A DNA stretch of 64,000 nucleotides, taken from assembly GCA_033296885.1 (NCBI GenBank), contig MU863893.1, positions 186,001-250,000 of the forward strand. Reading direction: 5' to 3'. This stretch comes from Triangularia verruculosa (Eukaryota > Ascomycota > Sordariomycetes > Sordariales > Podosporaceae). Shown here in pieces: positions 1 through 10,491 of this stretch. The position numbers and the translations under genes were made by a program. Position 1 is the first letter of the stretch, and the number at the start of each line of letters is the position of its first letter. The notes below the pieces were generated by a model. It made no database searches, was not told where the DNA came from, and worked only from the letters and a program-made list of their open reading frames with translations.

Positions 1-3000
1 ACGGAACATTCAGCGCTACAACTACCACCGTAACTATCACCGTGGCCTCCATTGTCACAAGCGTAATCCCGGTGGCCAACTACAATTATACCGGCGAAGA
101 GAGCGAGGGGGCTCCGTTGTGGGTCACACCGAGCATCGACCTTCCACCAACCCCCATCGTCCTCACTAAACCCAATGGCGTCGTGACAACCCGCACACTC
201 ACTCTTCCACCATGGCCGCAGATCACACTGGCCAGTGATAGCGCCAATGCCGCCACATCATCGTCGATTTCGATACCGACTATCCATACAGTCACTTTCA
301 CGGGTGCTTGGGACTCCTCCCTTGGCACCGCGGCCCCGACTTACACCATGACTTTCACCGACGAGTCCACAGCATCCAGCAACACGGAGTCTACCAGCAT
401 GGTACTAAACAGCTCCTCTGTCTATACACTGACAGTCCCACAAGTACCTGGTACGGTATCCTCGGTCAGCGTCATCACATTTACCACTCAGTTCACCTCC
501 AACCCCAACCTTACGACCAGCGATTGGACGATTGTCCTACCGACGCCTGAGACTGATTCCCTGAGTCTGGCGCCAATGACAATCCCCTGTCCATTGCCAG
601 AGCGGATGTATGTTCCAGCCCAAAGCGTCTATGTTCGCTTTCCCGATCTTGCGTGCCCTCCCGATGTCGAGTCCAAAACTATCCCTTGGGCTTGTACACC
701 TACCGCCACTCTGTGGTTGGCCGCCCCAACCACAGTGGGTTTTGACTTTGGTTGCGTACATTGGTCAGGTATTGGAGACAATCTTACCACCTACAGCGAG
801 TTTCCGACGGGAGTCTACATTGAGCTTCTACAAAACAAGCCTAACGACAAGGACGACAATGGAACCACTCATTGTGATGGCTTCTATGTTTTCTGGGTCA
901 GTTACTATTCCACCTTCTCCAGTTAATTCTACAAAGAAACACTAACAAGCCTTTCTATGAACAGATCTGCATTCCTTTCCCCGGCATCAAAATTGATCTT
1001 TCATGGGTCCGCCTTCATTTTCCAATTCCAGGCCCCTTCATTATAATTGGCACCCCACCTATCAAGTTTCCAGAGATTCCCGGGCTCACAATCAATCTTC
1101 CCAAACTGCCCGGTCCGTGGCCACCACTTACGTAAGTATCCTGTCTCATGCGGCCTCATGGACGGCCTAAGGTTTCATAGACGTCTACTAATCATAAGGC
1201 GAACGAACAGCATCGACCCAGTTGGGAAGCCCGTGGAGCCCCAGACAGACCCAACCGAATGTGAGACACAGGAGGCTGAAGTTTGCGCCACCTCAACGTT
1301 CATATCCACGACTGTGATCGACAGCCTGAGCTCCACAAGCACCATCACTTCTTCGGCAACCACGGAATGCAACACGATCAGTGCCTGTGTGATCATAGAG
1401 ACAGACCAGGACACCACAAGCTTCACCGGCGACTCGTGCGCACTCCCCACTCAAGATGCCGGCAATCTTCTCCGCCGAATTAGCGACAACTACACAACTG
1501 CTCCCACTGAACATCAAAATGCCAATCACTTTGAGCAGCTGATGGACAAACAGCCACCAAAAGTAGGCCATGATCATGCCATGATCTGGCCAGAAAACCC
1601 TGGTGACAGTGAAGAGGTGGGCAAGATCACTGACTGGCTCAAGGCCACAACAGGTGGTGATGGTCGTGGGACCTATGGGGACTACAAAGAATTGAGGGCG
1701 AACGGATTTGGCGACGATGGAAGTGACTGGGTGATAGTCATCTTTGTGGAAGACATGCTAAAATGCCACATCGATGCCTTGAGAGACAAATTCAGGTGGG
1801 AAATTCACTGCATCTATGGTATTTACAAGAGAAATTCAGAGACTTTCGGCGTGCCGGTGGTCAACTTCGACGCAAAAAAGGAAACTAACGCCAGGCAAGG
1901 CCACGCCAAGCAAGGGAACGCCACCGAAAGCGCCTCTAAACGCAGTCAGATACAACGGCGCAACTCCAAGATGCTTCAGTCCGAATACTGGGAGCTATCC
2001 CAAATTTCAGTAGCACCAGGGGAAAGCTGGTTTGCTTCTTTACAGTCAGAATGGCCAGATACCATGTACTATCCTGTTCAAGACTCCTTCGGCGAGGGCC
2101 AAACCGTCTTTATTGCGGAGAATGGCCTATGGAATAAACACTCTGAGCTTCGGAACAACTGGGAGGGCTACAGCCGACCTCCTATCACATACCTCCCCGG
2201 GCTGGAGTGGGGCAAGGACGATCTATTTCGCTCCGACCCGAGATCCGAAGACTATATTTATGACCTATCGCATGGCACAGGGGTTACAAGCAAGGTAGTA
2301 GGTTGGGAACTTGGACTAGCCAAAAAGGCACAGGTTGTCTTGGCTGGGACTGAATATGCATACGCCAGGGACTGGTTGAACAACATCTATGAGCGGGAAA
2401 TGGAGAAGGTCGTTCGGGTATACAACAAGGTGAAACAAGATTACGCCGAAGACCTTAGCCGACGAGGGACATATATCTTCATGACCACGTATACGGTAGA
2501 TGGTGCACTGGGATTGGGATTGATCAATACTTGCCCGATCTGGAGGTCAAGATGGCGTAAGTGTCAACTGGCGAGGAGACGGGACATTTTGAGGCTTAGA
2601 TCGCTAACCTGACGTTTTGACCAAATTTAGGTGACCTTACGGACAAGCTGATAAATGAACTGGACGTAGTCGTTGTTCAAACATGCCACAACAACCACAG
2701 GGAGTTTGGAGATAACATGTACGCCTTGCCCCCGGCTTGGTGCGAACCTCAACAGCCCGATTATATAGACAGTCTTATTTGCGTCGGCGGTGTTGATGCC
2801 GTGGGGCGTGTTGGATCTCATTCTCCGTATACCAGGGAATTGGTCAATGCCCCGTCCTTTATGATCAATGCTGCGGTGAGGCAAGGCGGCATAGACGGGG
2901 ATGTGATTGGCAATTCGTTTTGTAAGTGTTGAGTTCAAGGCTCCCGCGCAAGATACCTAGGTACTGCCCTTCCATGACGGCATGATGCTAATCATTCTCT

Positions 3001-4726
3001 AGCCACGCCATTGATCGCGGGTCTTGTGGCCTACTGGCGTGGACTTCAGGGCATCAAGAACGGCTGGGACGTAGAGCTCAGGAAGCCTGCGAACGTGAAG
3101 AAGCTTCTTCTATACATGCAGCGGCCATTGGACCCCACCAACCTTGCAAAGGGCCTTGACAAAACCAAGGTGTATATTAATCCCGACCGTGACTACATGC
3201 GTGGGCCTGACCCTCCTCTCGTGCCGTTCATTTGGACTGGAGAGTTCAAGGGGAAAAATTGTCTCACCGACCCAGACATTCACGATCGCTGCCCCAAGGG
3301 TAGACTTGCAGACCTGCAGCCTTTCGGTGCTGGGTGCGACCAATACACCTCTGGCACATGCGTGGCGAGCGCCAGCAAGAGCCCGCCAACAAACACTCCG
3401 GGGCCCGGTGCATTAAGCGACCCCATCACATTCTCAACAGGTCCCGCAACCATCACCTGCGCGCCTGGGTCTCCAGGCTGCGGTTCCGTTTGTACTGGTC
3501 ACTACTGTGGCTCAACTGTACCGTCGAGCTCGTCAACCGACTTGCCACCAGACCATTATGATCCCGAGAATCCCACTTCGCCAAAACACACGGTAACGGC
3601 AATAGCAACAGCGACGTACGCTATCACTGTGTCGGTAACGCAAGGTCATAGCGGCAGCATGGAAACAGAGACTTCCACAGGGACGCAGGAGATCGGCCAA
3701 ACTACGTCGATGGCTACAGTCACGCAACAGGTCACCTTAACCACATTTGTAGCGACCAGCACGAAAACTCCAGATCCGTCAGTTTCTGAGGCCCCTGCGA
3801 CTACTAACGTGGCCCCTTCTCTCACGGTGAATCCATTATTGTTTACTGGGACAGAGTGTGCCGGATATACCTCGACCAAAATATGCCCCGAGTCCGATGT
3901 GTGCATCGACGGCGAGTGGTGTCTACCTACGCAACCCCCCTGTCCCCAATGGCAAGATGTTGGTGCACCTCTCTGCCCAAGCAATAAACCCAGTTGCACT
4001 TCTTTACATCTCACGACCTCATGCGCGGCGAAACAGCTCCGTCAGATTGCGCCGTCGACTTCTACACCCACTTCCACGCCGCTTGCCGCCAACGCTACGC
4101 AGCAAGACACAGGCATTTCGCTTCTGCAAGGGAGAGGCATTAATGCTGACGGCGACTACCTCTGCGTCGCCGAAACTTCGGATGGATGTACCGAAAAGTA
4201 TGTATGCGATGAGGCCAACTGCGTTCAGCCGCCATCGTCAGTACAAGCGGCATGCATAGACGCCCAGGTAATCTTCCGCTCGCGCGCCACGGCCAAGGAT
4301 GTGTATGTCGACATCAAGAAGGACGGCACGACGGCTTGCTCCTTCAGCCTCTACTGTTTCCCGAGCGAGGAAGGGGAGGACTGCCTAGAGAACCAAGTCC
4401 CAGAAAGCGGGATTGAATGTCTCAGCGGTCGAGTAAATTCTTGGACCGATGGCCTCTCCAGCATGGAATACGTTTCGAGCACAGATGGTGTTGAATACAC
4501 CTATTACCTCTTCTTTGCCCAGGTTGAAGGTGCACTTGATGGCTCATGTCACGCTCGGCGGGAGGATGATGGCCAATACAGTTTGTGTTACAGGGCAGAG
4601 TGGGCTGCACTCGATGGCACCTGTTCTCCAGGGCTGAGCGGCTCATTCGCCACACGCCCGCGCCTTAGACATGCGGACGTGCCATTTGGCCTCGCCCATA
4701 GCCCCATGAATGAGACAGTCTCTTGA
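1..4726 (+). CDS. Secreted subtilase-like (peptidase S8) multidomain protein, 5' partial
   Basis: Five exons join in one frame: 1-896, 965-1131, 1211-2556, 2631-2921 and 3003-4726 (codon phase starts at base 3). They encode at least 1473 residues; the N-terminus lies outside the window. In order: a Thr/Ser-rich extracellular region; a Pro-rich block (PGPWPPLT) and a Cys-bearing Thr-rich linker of the kind seen in large fungal chitinase-like and S8 secreted proteins; a subtilase domain; a second Thr/Ser-rich stalk; and a Cys-rich C-terminal module. In the subtilase domain the His motif is HGTGV (about 2273-2287) and the Ser motif is GNSFSTP, split by the intron 2922-3002. The expected catalytic Asp position reads IAENG (about 2110-2124), so Glu replaces Asp. 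Extracellular or wall location is inferred. An acceptor at 1198 instead of 1210 would also keep frame. Substrate is unknown; activity is doubtful because of the Asp change. Confidence 0.82.
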
Positions 4727-5649
4727 CTTGGACTGACGATGCAACATCATGGCACCGCACTGCTCGATTGATAGAGCGGGGAGAGTCACAGGAGGTCTCT
4801 GATAGATCAGGAAGGCAAAAAAAAGACATAGTTGTTTCCTCATGTGCACCCCCAACAGTGAATCTCGGATGCGTTTTGCAGTGATTTTGATCATACCAGG
4901 TGGTTCGATTAGTGATGATTAACATAGGTAGGTAGGCACCGAGGTACTCGCACGCAGGGTGGGCAATAAGATGAGCTCGTGAGCTAAGTTAAGACAGCTT
5001 CATTTTTGCGTAAGCCAAGTCAAGCTCAATTGTTGGCTTGACTTACGGCTTACAGGACTTTAAGGTCAAGGCTACAATGTAAACGCCGGTCGGTGTACAT
5101 ACCGGCCGGACTCAACAGGCCTCAAAAGATAGTTAAAAGGCGTTGGAAGATATCGAGAACACTTTAAAAGATACTTTTACCGTGTTGAAAGATAGTAATA
5201 AGCCCAAAGAAGATAGTTGATAGGTATTTTCTGCTATTTCTAAGGTATGATCCTAGCCTGCAGGACCAATTCTTTTATCCATGGCATGGCCGTATTAACT
5301 TTGAGCCAAACCGAGGTCTTGAAATCGCAAGCCAAGGCAGGCTTGGCTTGGCTTACCTCATTGCCCACTAGACGCGCACGGACCAGTACGCTTTCCCCTG
5401 AGCCCCTGATTCCAATCTCACAACTACACCGGCACTCTAATCTCGGGTTTCCATTATCACGATGATTTCTCCAAGCAGCAAATATTAGAGGAGTCAAAAA
5501 ATCAATTTGGCATCAGGGGATTGAGGAAAGACTAGGTACACAGGTATCTCCCCAATCAGCCCGGCCAACTAGGTAGGTAAGGTAGTTCTAGTTCTGTGCT
5601 GGTTTTGGCCTCCCAACTCGATGACACGCTCGCCTTGTTACCTAAATAT
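4727..5649. other. Intergenic region between convergent genes
   Basis: No gene is visible. The middle is occupied by the terminal-inverted-repeat element at 4955-5372. The flanks carry short TAGGTA-type repeats at 4925-4936 and 5569-5585. Confidence 0.7.
4955..5372. mobile_element. Non-autonomous TIR element (MITE-like, possibly hAT)
   Basis: The left end reads CAGGGTGGGCAATAAGATGA. The reverse complement of the right end reads TCTAGTGGGCAATGAGGTAA. They share GTGGGCAAT at the same offset and differ further in mainly by G/A changes. Flanking 8-mers CTCGCACG (4947-4954) and CGCGCACG (5373-5380) differ at one base and could be a target-site duplication. The 418-bp interior has no ORF. It holds an inverted repeat around GTAAGCC...GGCTTAC (5010-5053) and five AAGATA-containing units between about 5125 and 5220. 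A CAGGG-like end plus an 8-bp duplication fits hAT elements. The duplication is imperfect, so the exact borders are tentative. Confidence 0.55.
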
Positions 5650-6636
5650 CTAGTTCACACACTGCGAATACCACTGGTTGCTGACCTTGCAGGTTCCTTC
5701 AGCACAGCGGGTAGGGCCAGAGTATCCCTCTCCCCCACATTGGCCCCAAAGAGCCACCGTGCCACCATTGCCGGGGGTGGAAGAAGGGCTGGGAGCCGGG
5801 GTGCTGCCTCCACCGCCGCCGTACTGTCCGCCAGTCCAAACGGCATGCTTCCCAACCCGGGTGTAGGGGTAAGACGGGACACCATAGATCCAGAATCGGA
5901 GGCCCGGGTCGTTGGAATCGTACAAGCCGGGGATCTTGACAAGTGGACCAGGGCGGCCATTACCGTTTCCGCCGACCTGGATCTGGGCACAAGTGACTGT
6001 TTAAGATTTGTGGTTAGATAACTCGGTGCCCAAATTTCCTTCCGAGCACCCAACAGGAAAAAAAAGACAGGAAATAGGTAGCTTACAATAGAACTCAGTG
6101 TCACCGCTCTGAGCGCCATGCAGAGCAATATGTTCAACTCGCAGCAAATATTGTCCGGGGGGAACATCTCTGGGTAAAGTGAAGGTCTGGTCGGCCTGGT
6201 CCCAGGAGCACCAGTCGGTGTCGGCGAGGTAGCGGCCAGGAGCTCTGCAAATCAGACTTTCGTGGACCTTGAACCAATCACCGTCGCCCCGGTACTGACG
6301 AACGTCGCCTGGGGCTCTGGACATGTGGATGGTGGTCGGTCCGGGATGGAGAATCTTGCCGTTGTTCCACAGCCGGAAGCCGATGGTGTCGCCGGGGTTC
6401 ACCTGGTGGACCTTGGTTCTGCCAGCATTGGCGAAAGAGCCCGAGTTGCAGCGAAAGTCGTCACTGGGCTGCAGGAACTGCTTGGTGGGCATGATGAAGT
6501 TGCTGTTCTCGCGGATATACTCCCAGTCGTTGGTGACTCTGCCGTTGACGATGAGCTTGCTGTAACGGTAGTGGGCCTCGACTCCTTGCGTAGCCGCAAG
6601 AGCCCAGAGGGCAATGCCAGCAATGCTGAAATGCAT
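5650..6636 (-). CDS. AA9 lytic polysaccharide monooxygenase with C-terminal CBM1
   Basis: Exons 6636-6087 and 5996-5650 join across a GTAAGC...ACAG intron to give 298 residues. Residues 1-21 are a signal peptide ending at VEA, which exposes His22 as the copper-brace N-terminal His. The second copper His is His97 (HPGP). The EHIALHGA block carries the second-sphere His, and Tyr183 is the axial Tyr in EFYFTCAQIQV. The residue two before Tyr183, usually Gln in AA9, is Glu181. A Gly/Ser/Pro linker is followed by a family 1 cellulose-binding module (WGQCGGEGYSGPTRC...QWYSQC) at the C-terminus. The enzyme oxidatively cleaves beta-1,4-glucan outside the cell, and the CBM1 targets cellulose. Regioselectivity cannot be read from sequence. 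Family call is secure. Confidence 0.96.
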
Positions 6637-8716
6637 GGCGATGGTGTGGAAAGTCTGAACGCGTGAGCTGAAGGTCGAACTAGGTCTCTAGCTGGTGGCT
6701 GGCTGGCTAGAAACTTTAGAGATAGGATACCGATCGTGGCACCATGGCTTTATAGGTATTTTGGATTCTCCATTGCTCATCTCGCTGCCATGAGAGGCAC
6801 CCGTAACCAGCACTCATCGTCAAGACCCAAGGCTTCATCGTAGACTCTCCTTCTTTCAACATCTTGGAAGAGAGCTTGGATAGGTGCGCATCCACGACAA
6901 GTGATCCACTCCTTAACTAGCGGAGCCCATTGATTCCTGGAAGATATCAAACACGCCCAGCCCACATGCACCGGGGCTGCCACCTGAGCTTCGTTCCGCA
7001 TACCACAAAAATGGAATGTCACCCTGCTGCCAAGCATCTCGCCGATCGGAAGCGAGGTAGAATGGGCGGGGCCTTTGGCGAGAGGGTATATAAACTTGGT
7101 ACCGACCTCAGCCAATAGGCGAACCGAGACAGCGGCGATCGGAACCAGCTTTACTGAAATGAGCTGCCCGGCAGTTGGGCCTCCTTCCGCAAGTCTCGAC
7201 AAGACCTACAGACCCACATTCCCCGGAATACACTACCTCTCGCCTGCATGATTTGCAGGCACTGGTGGGGTGAAGACTCCATGCCCAACGGTCTTAACGG
7301 GCCTAACGGCGGCTTGGGTGCTTGCCGCGCACAAATACCTGAGATGGCAGGCTACTACTTCTATCCAATTTCCGTCCTTCATTCCAAGACGGATCGTAGA
7401 TGCGTTGAAGTTGCGCCGACCTTGACGCGCGCCTATCACATCGCTGACTGATAACAGAAAGGCTTGCCTGCTAGAGTGAGATAGGTCAGCCTTGGGGGTT
7501 GGAAGTCCACCGAAACACCAGGCGATGGATTTGCTTTGGTTGTTGGCCAGCATTCAGTTTGGTCGCTGTAATCAAGGTTACCTGTATATTCCGTTTATGC
7601 TGCTGCGAAAGATCGCAGTAGTGTGTTGGCTACCACAATTTTATGTTGCGCTACTATTGACCAGGCTTCCATAGGTACCCTACCAGATACCACGAGCATT
7701 TTATAATTGCGGTATTTTGGTCACAGAGTACTTCCAAGTCCAGGCGCAAAAACACCAAGGCAGGTTGCTAAGGTAGAGTGTCATGAAAAAGGCTCGGGGA
7801 CTCGGTCACAAGACGAAGAAGCCTTCTAGTGTCGACTTGAGGTTTGAACGGAAAGGCAGACTTTGTAACAGGCGAGGGAACGGATTTATTCATCGACCGG
7901 CTTTGCGGAAAACATGCCGGCTTATACCTAGTTTTTCCGTCTTGGTGAGAGAGAGAAGGGCCGGCTTGTGATGAGTGGCTCGAACGTGCTAAAAGAGTGG
8001 TGGGTAAAATGATAGACTTTCTGTGGCTCTCCAGACCTAAGTATGCTGAACCGTCAGGATGGGAAATCTACGCTTTTCACACTCCTAGCGTTAGCGGCCC
8101 GAATTGAGTCCAGTTGAGATGAGCTTTTCCCGCGTACCTAAACTTGTTGGAATAACTCTCTCGCCGCGCCTGGCGCTTTTCCAAGACCACCGGTACCTTG
8201 ACGGAGGGAGTTGCCCCGCAAGGGAAGGACCTACTGCAAAGAAGCAGTATGTAATCTTGATCAACTCCGTTATGTCCAAGAGCAGATGGCCAAGTCGCGC
8301 CTGATCACGTCGACATTGGCTCCTTGATCAAAGCCTTAGCCTGGGCTTAAAGCGCGAGTGGGCAAACCAGGCCATTCAGGACCAGGGCTGCTGGCGTAGC
8401 CTGTATCTAAACAGTGAGCGACGGGATGAGGGGAAACCGGATTGGTCTATTGGAGGTGTCATCCTCGACATGAATGGGTTCGCCTCTTAATCGCCGACTT
8501 GATTTTTGTTAACCACGAGTCCCGAGATACAGTGGTCGTAGAATGATTTCATAACTCGCTGCCTCGGGCTTGCTTGCGAAACCATATAGAAAAGCTCGGA
8601 CGAGATCGAGATGAACAAGAGCCAGTGCCCTACAGCATGTTGGGCTCACTTAGGTATATACCTTGCTTCTGGTACAGTTATTTTACAGTATAGGTACATC
8701 ACCCCTAGCTATCCCC
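6637..8716. other. Intergenic, AA9 promoter side
   Basis: About 2 kb with only overlapping short ORFs, none with recognisable domains or splice continuity. The proximal 150 bp holds the AA9 promoter; the rest shows no gene. Confidence 0.6.
6748..6754 (-). promoter_or_regulatory. TATA box of the AA9 gene
   Basis: TATAAAG on the minus strand, about 112 bp before the start codon. A GGCTAG motif (plus strand, 6705-6710), matching the GGCTAR site of XlnR-type xylanolytic regulators, lies between it and the gene. Binding is inferred only from the motif. Confidence 0.5.
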
Positions 8717-9584
8717 TTACTCTTTCTCATCACACTGCTTTCCCAACGCCTCTTCCCCCTTTCCCAGGTTGGCCCTTGAATCTCCAACCCTCCTGGCCCT
8801 TTTACGGGCGTCTCTCCTCTTCATTCTCGCCTGCCTGAAGATTCTCGGCTTTCCGCGGGCTCGCTTTCTATTCAACTTGGCACTGCAAGCATTCACGTCA
8901 GTATCCATTCCTTGATGCTTGAAAAGTGTGGAATATCGGGTAGCAACGCACAGCTCGAGCCTTATCGCGGCTTCATCTGGTTCAATGCCATCACCGTCCT
9001 CATCACCCACAGTCCCTTTTGCGGAACAGGTGGTCGAAATGCTACTCCACGACGAAGACAGATCCTGTTCTCGGGGCCGGGAGGGTGATCCAGGCCGCGG
9101 GGCTGACCCATCGGTCAGTGAGGCTGGGTCTTGGATGTTGTGAGGCAAGGCAACTGGGGCGCTGGTGTCGAGACCGAGGGCAATCATCTCATACCTCAGG
9201 GGAGTATTGAGATATCGGTCCAGTGGATCAGTGGTGGTCGCGGTTAGGGTCGAGGATATCCCCGATCGGCCCAGAGTTGCTGTCTCCCAGTTCCAGCCGA
9301 TTTGCTCGGGAGCGAGATCGGCCAACGAGTACGTTGGCACTAATGGGGGTAGTCCAGGAGGTGCAGATGGTGGGGATGGGGGGCCGACGCTCGGGCAGGA
9401 AGATGATGGGCTAGCAAAAAGATTAGCAAGTCAGAGGAGAATGGACGGCAATGTTGATGACTGACCTTTGACTGGGATCAAATGACTTTGTGCTGAGATT
9501 CGGCGATGAAGACGGGAGACGATTATTGGACTCTTTCTTGGCAGCTTTGCCTTTTTTCGCGAGCTTTGAATTTGGACTGGCCAT
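8717..9584 (-). CDS. Hypothetical protein with basic C-terminus
   Basis: Two exons, 9584-9466 and 9410-8717, join across a GTCAGT...GCTAG intron to give 270 residues. The start at 9584 (MASPNSKLAKKGKAAKK) is preferred over upstream in-frame codons because it opens with a Lys-rich segment and lies closest to the coding region. The N-terminal third is Ser/Pro-rich and likely disordered. A more conserved-looking block runs over LADLAPEQIGWNWETA and LRYEMIALGLD. The last about 60 residues are strongly Arg/Lys-rich (KLNRKRARGKPRIFRQ), which suggests nuclear location or nucleic-acid contact. I recognise no family. The frame-preserving splice supports a real gene; function unknown. Confidence 0.65.
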
Positions 9585-10491
9585 GATAGCGGGAGTATCT
9601 CGAGGATTGTCAGGAATGGAATAGAGAAGAAAACGTCGAAGCTGAAGTTGTAAAAAAGCGAACAAAGGGATTGTGGGAAAGGAAGGGCGGAGATTTTTGT
9701 ACGCAAGGTTGTTTGACCCCGGTCATCAGCCAGGTTAGGTACCTTGCCTGTGCCAGTACACTGGCACAGAGACTGCAGCAGACTGCCCTCGGCGCCGAGA
9801 GCCATTGATCCCCTTATATCTGAGTGGAAACTGCGAGCGATCCTCAATATCTGCTTTGCTTGACGGCACCCTCATCTAATGTATGAAAAGAGGAAGCTAT
9901 CGTATTGATACCTAAAGCAGATATCTAAGAATACCTACCTAACAGGACCCGGCAGTCTGGATCACTGACCCAGATTCCCGGGACGGTTCAGATCTCGGCC
10001 ACCTACCCAGTACCTCTGAGGCTCAGTGCGGACCACACCTGTAGTTCGCATTCAACCCAGTTGGTGCTGAGAAAAGGCATCCTTGCCTTCAATCTCCCCC
10101 TTTTGTGCCGCATTCTGGCTTTCTGCCCCTTCAGGGAGTGAAAAGAGTAGAAGCGGCCAAAGCGAAGTCTTCTGTCCAATCGCTCCCAAGCATGGCGACG
10201 GCACAAGTAGGCGCTAAATCGTTAGCGGCTGCGGGAGGGTGCGCTGGTGCCGGACTGCTGGGACCGTCGAGACCCAGCAGAATGGATCGCTGACCATCCC
10301 GAAAACAAGATGGTGATCAAGGATCAGGAAGCCTCTGTTTTCTGCTGCAAAAAGAGAATTCTTTCCAGGACCAGTACCTTGAAGGGAAATAGTTCAAGTC
10401 TACATGGTTTTAAGTGGTGAAGAAGCCCAGACTGATGATGAAACATGGAGAACCAGAGACAAAAGTACGCCCTTTCAAAGATGCCCAAGGA
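9585..10491. other. Intergenic
   Basis: No supported gene. It should contain the promoter of the 270-residue protein and the 3' UTR of the GRDP gene. A short TAGGTA/ACCTACC-type repeat occurs near 9935. Confidence 0.6.

Noticed and set aside
2500..2560. Apparent frame change in the subtilase exon 3 (another frame reads IDQYLPDLEVKM)
   Set aside because: That frame cannot be spliced to exon 4 without a stop; the original frame joins with correct phase, so no frameshift is needed.
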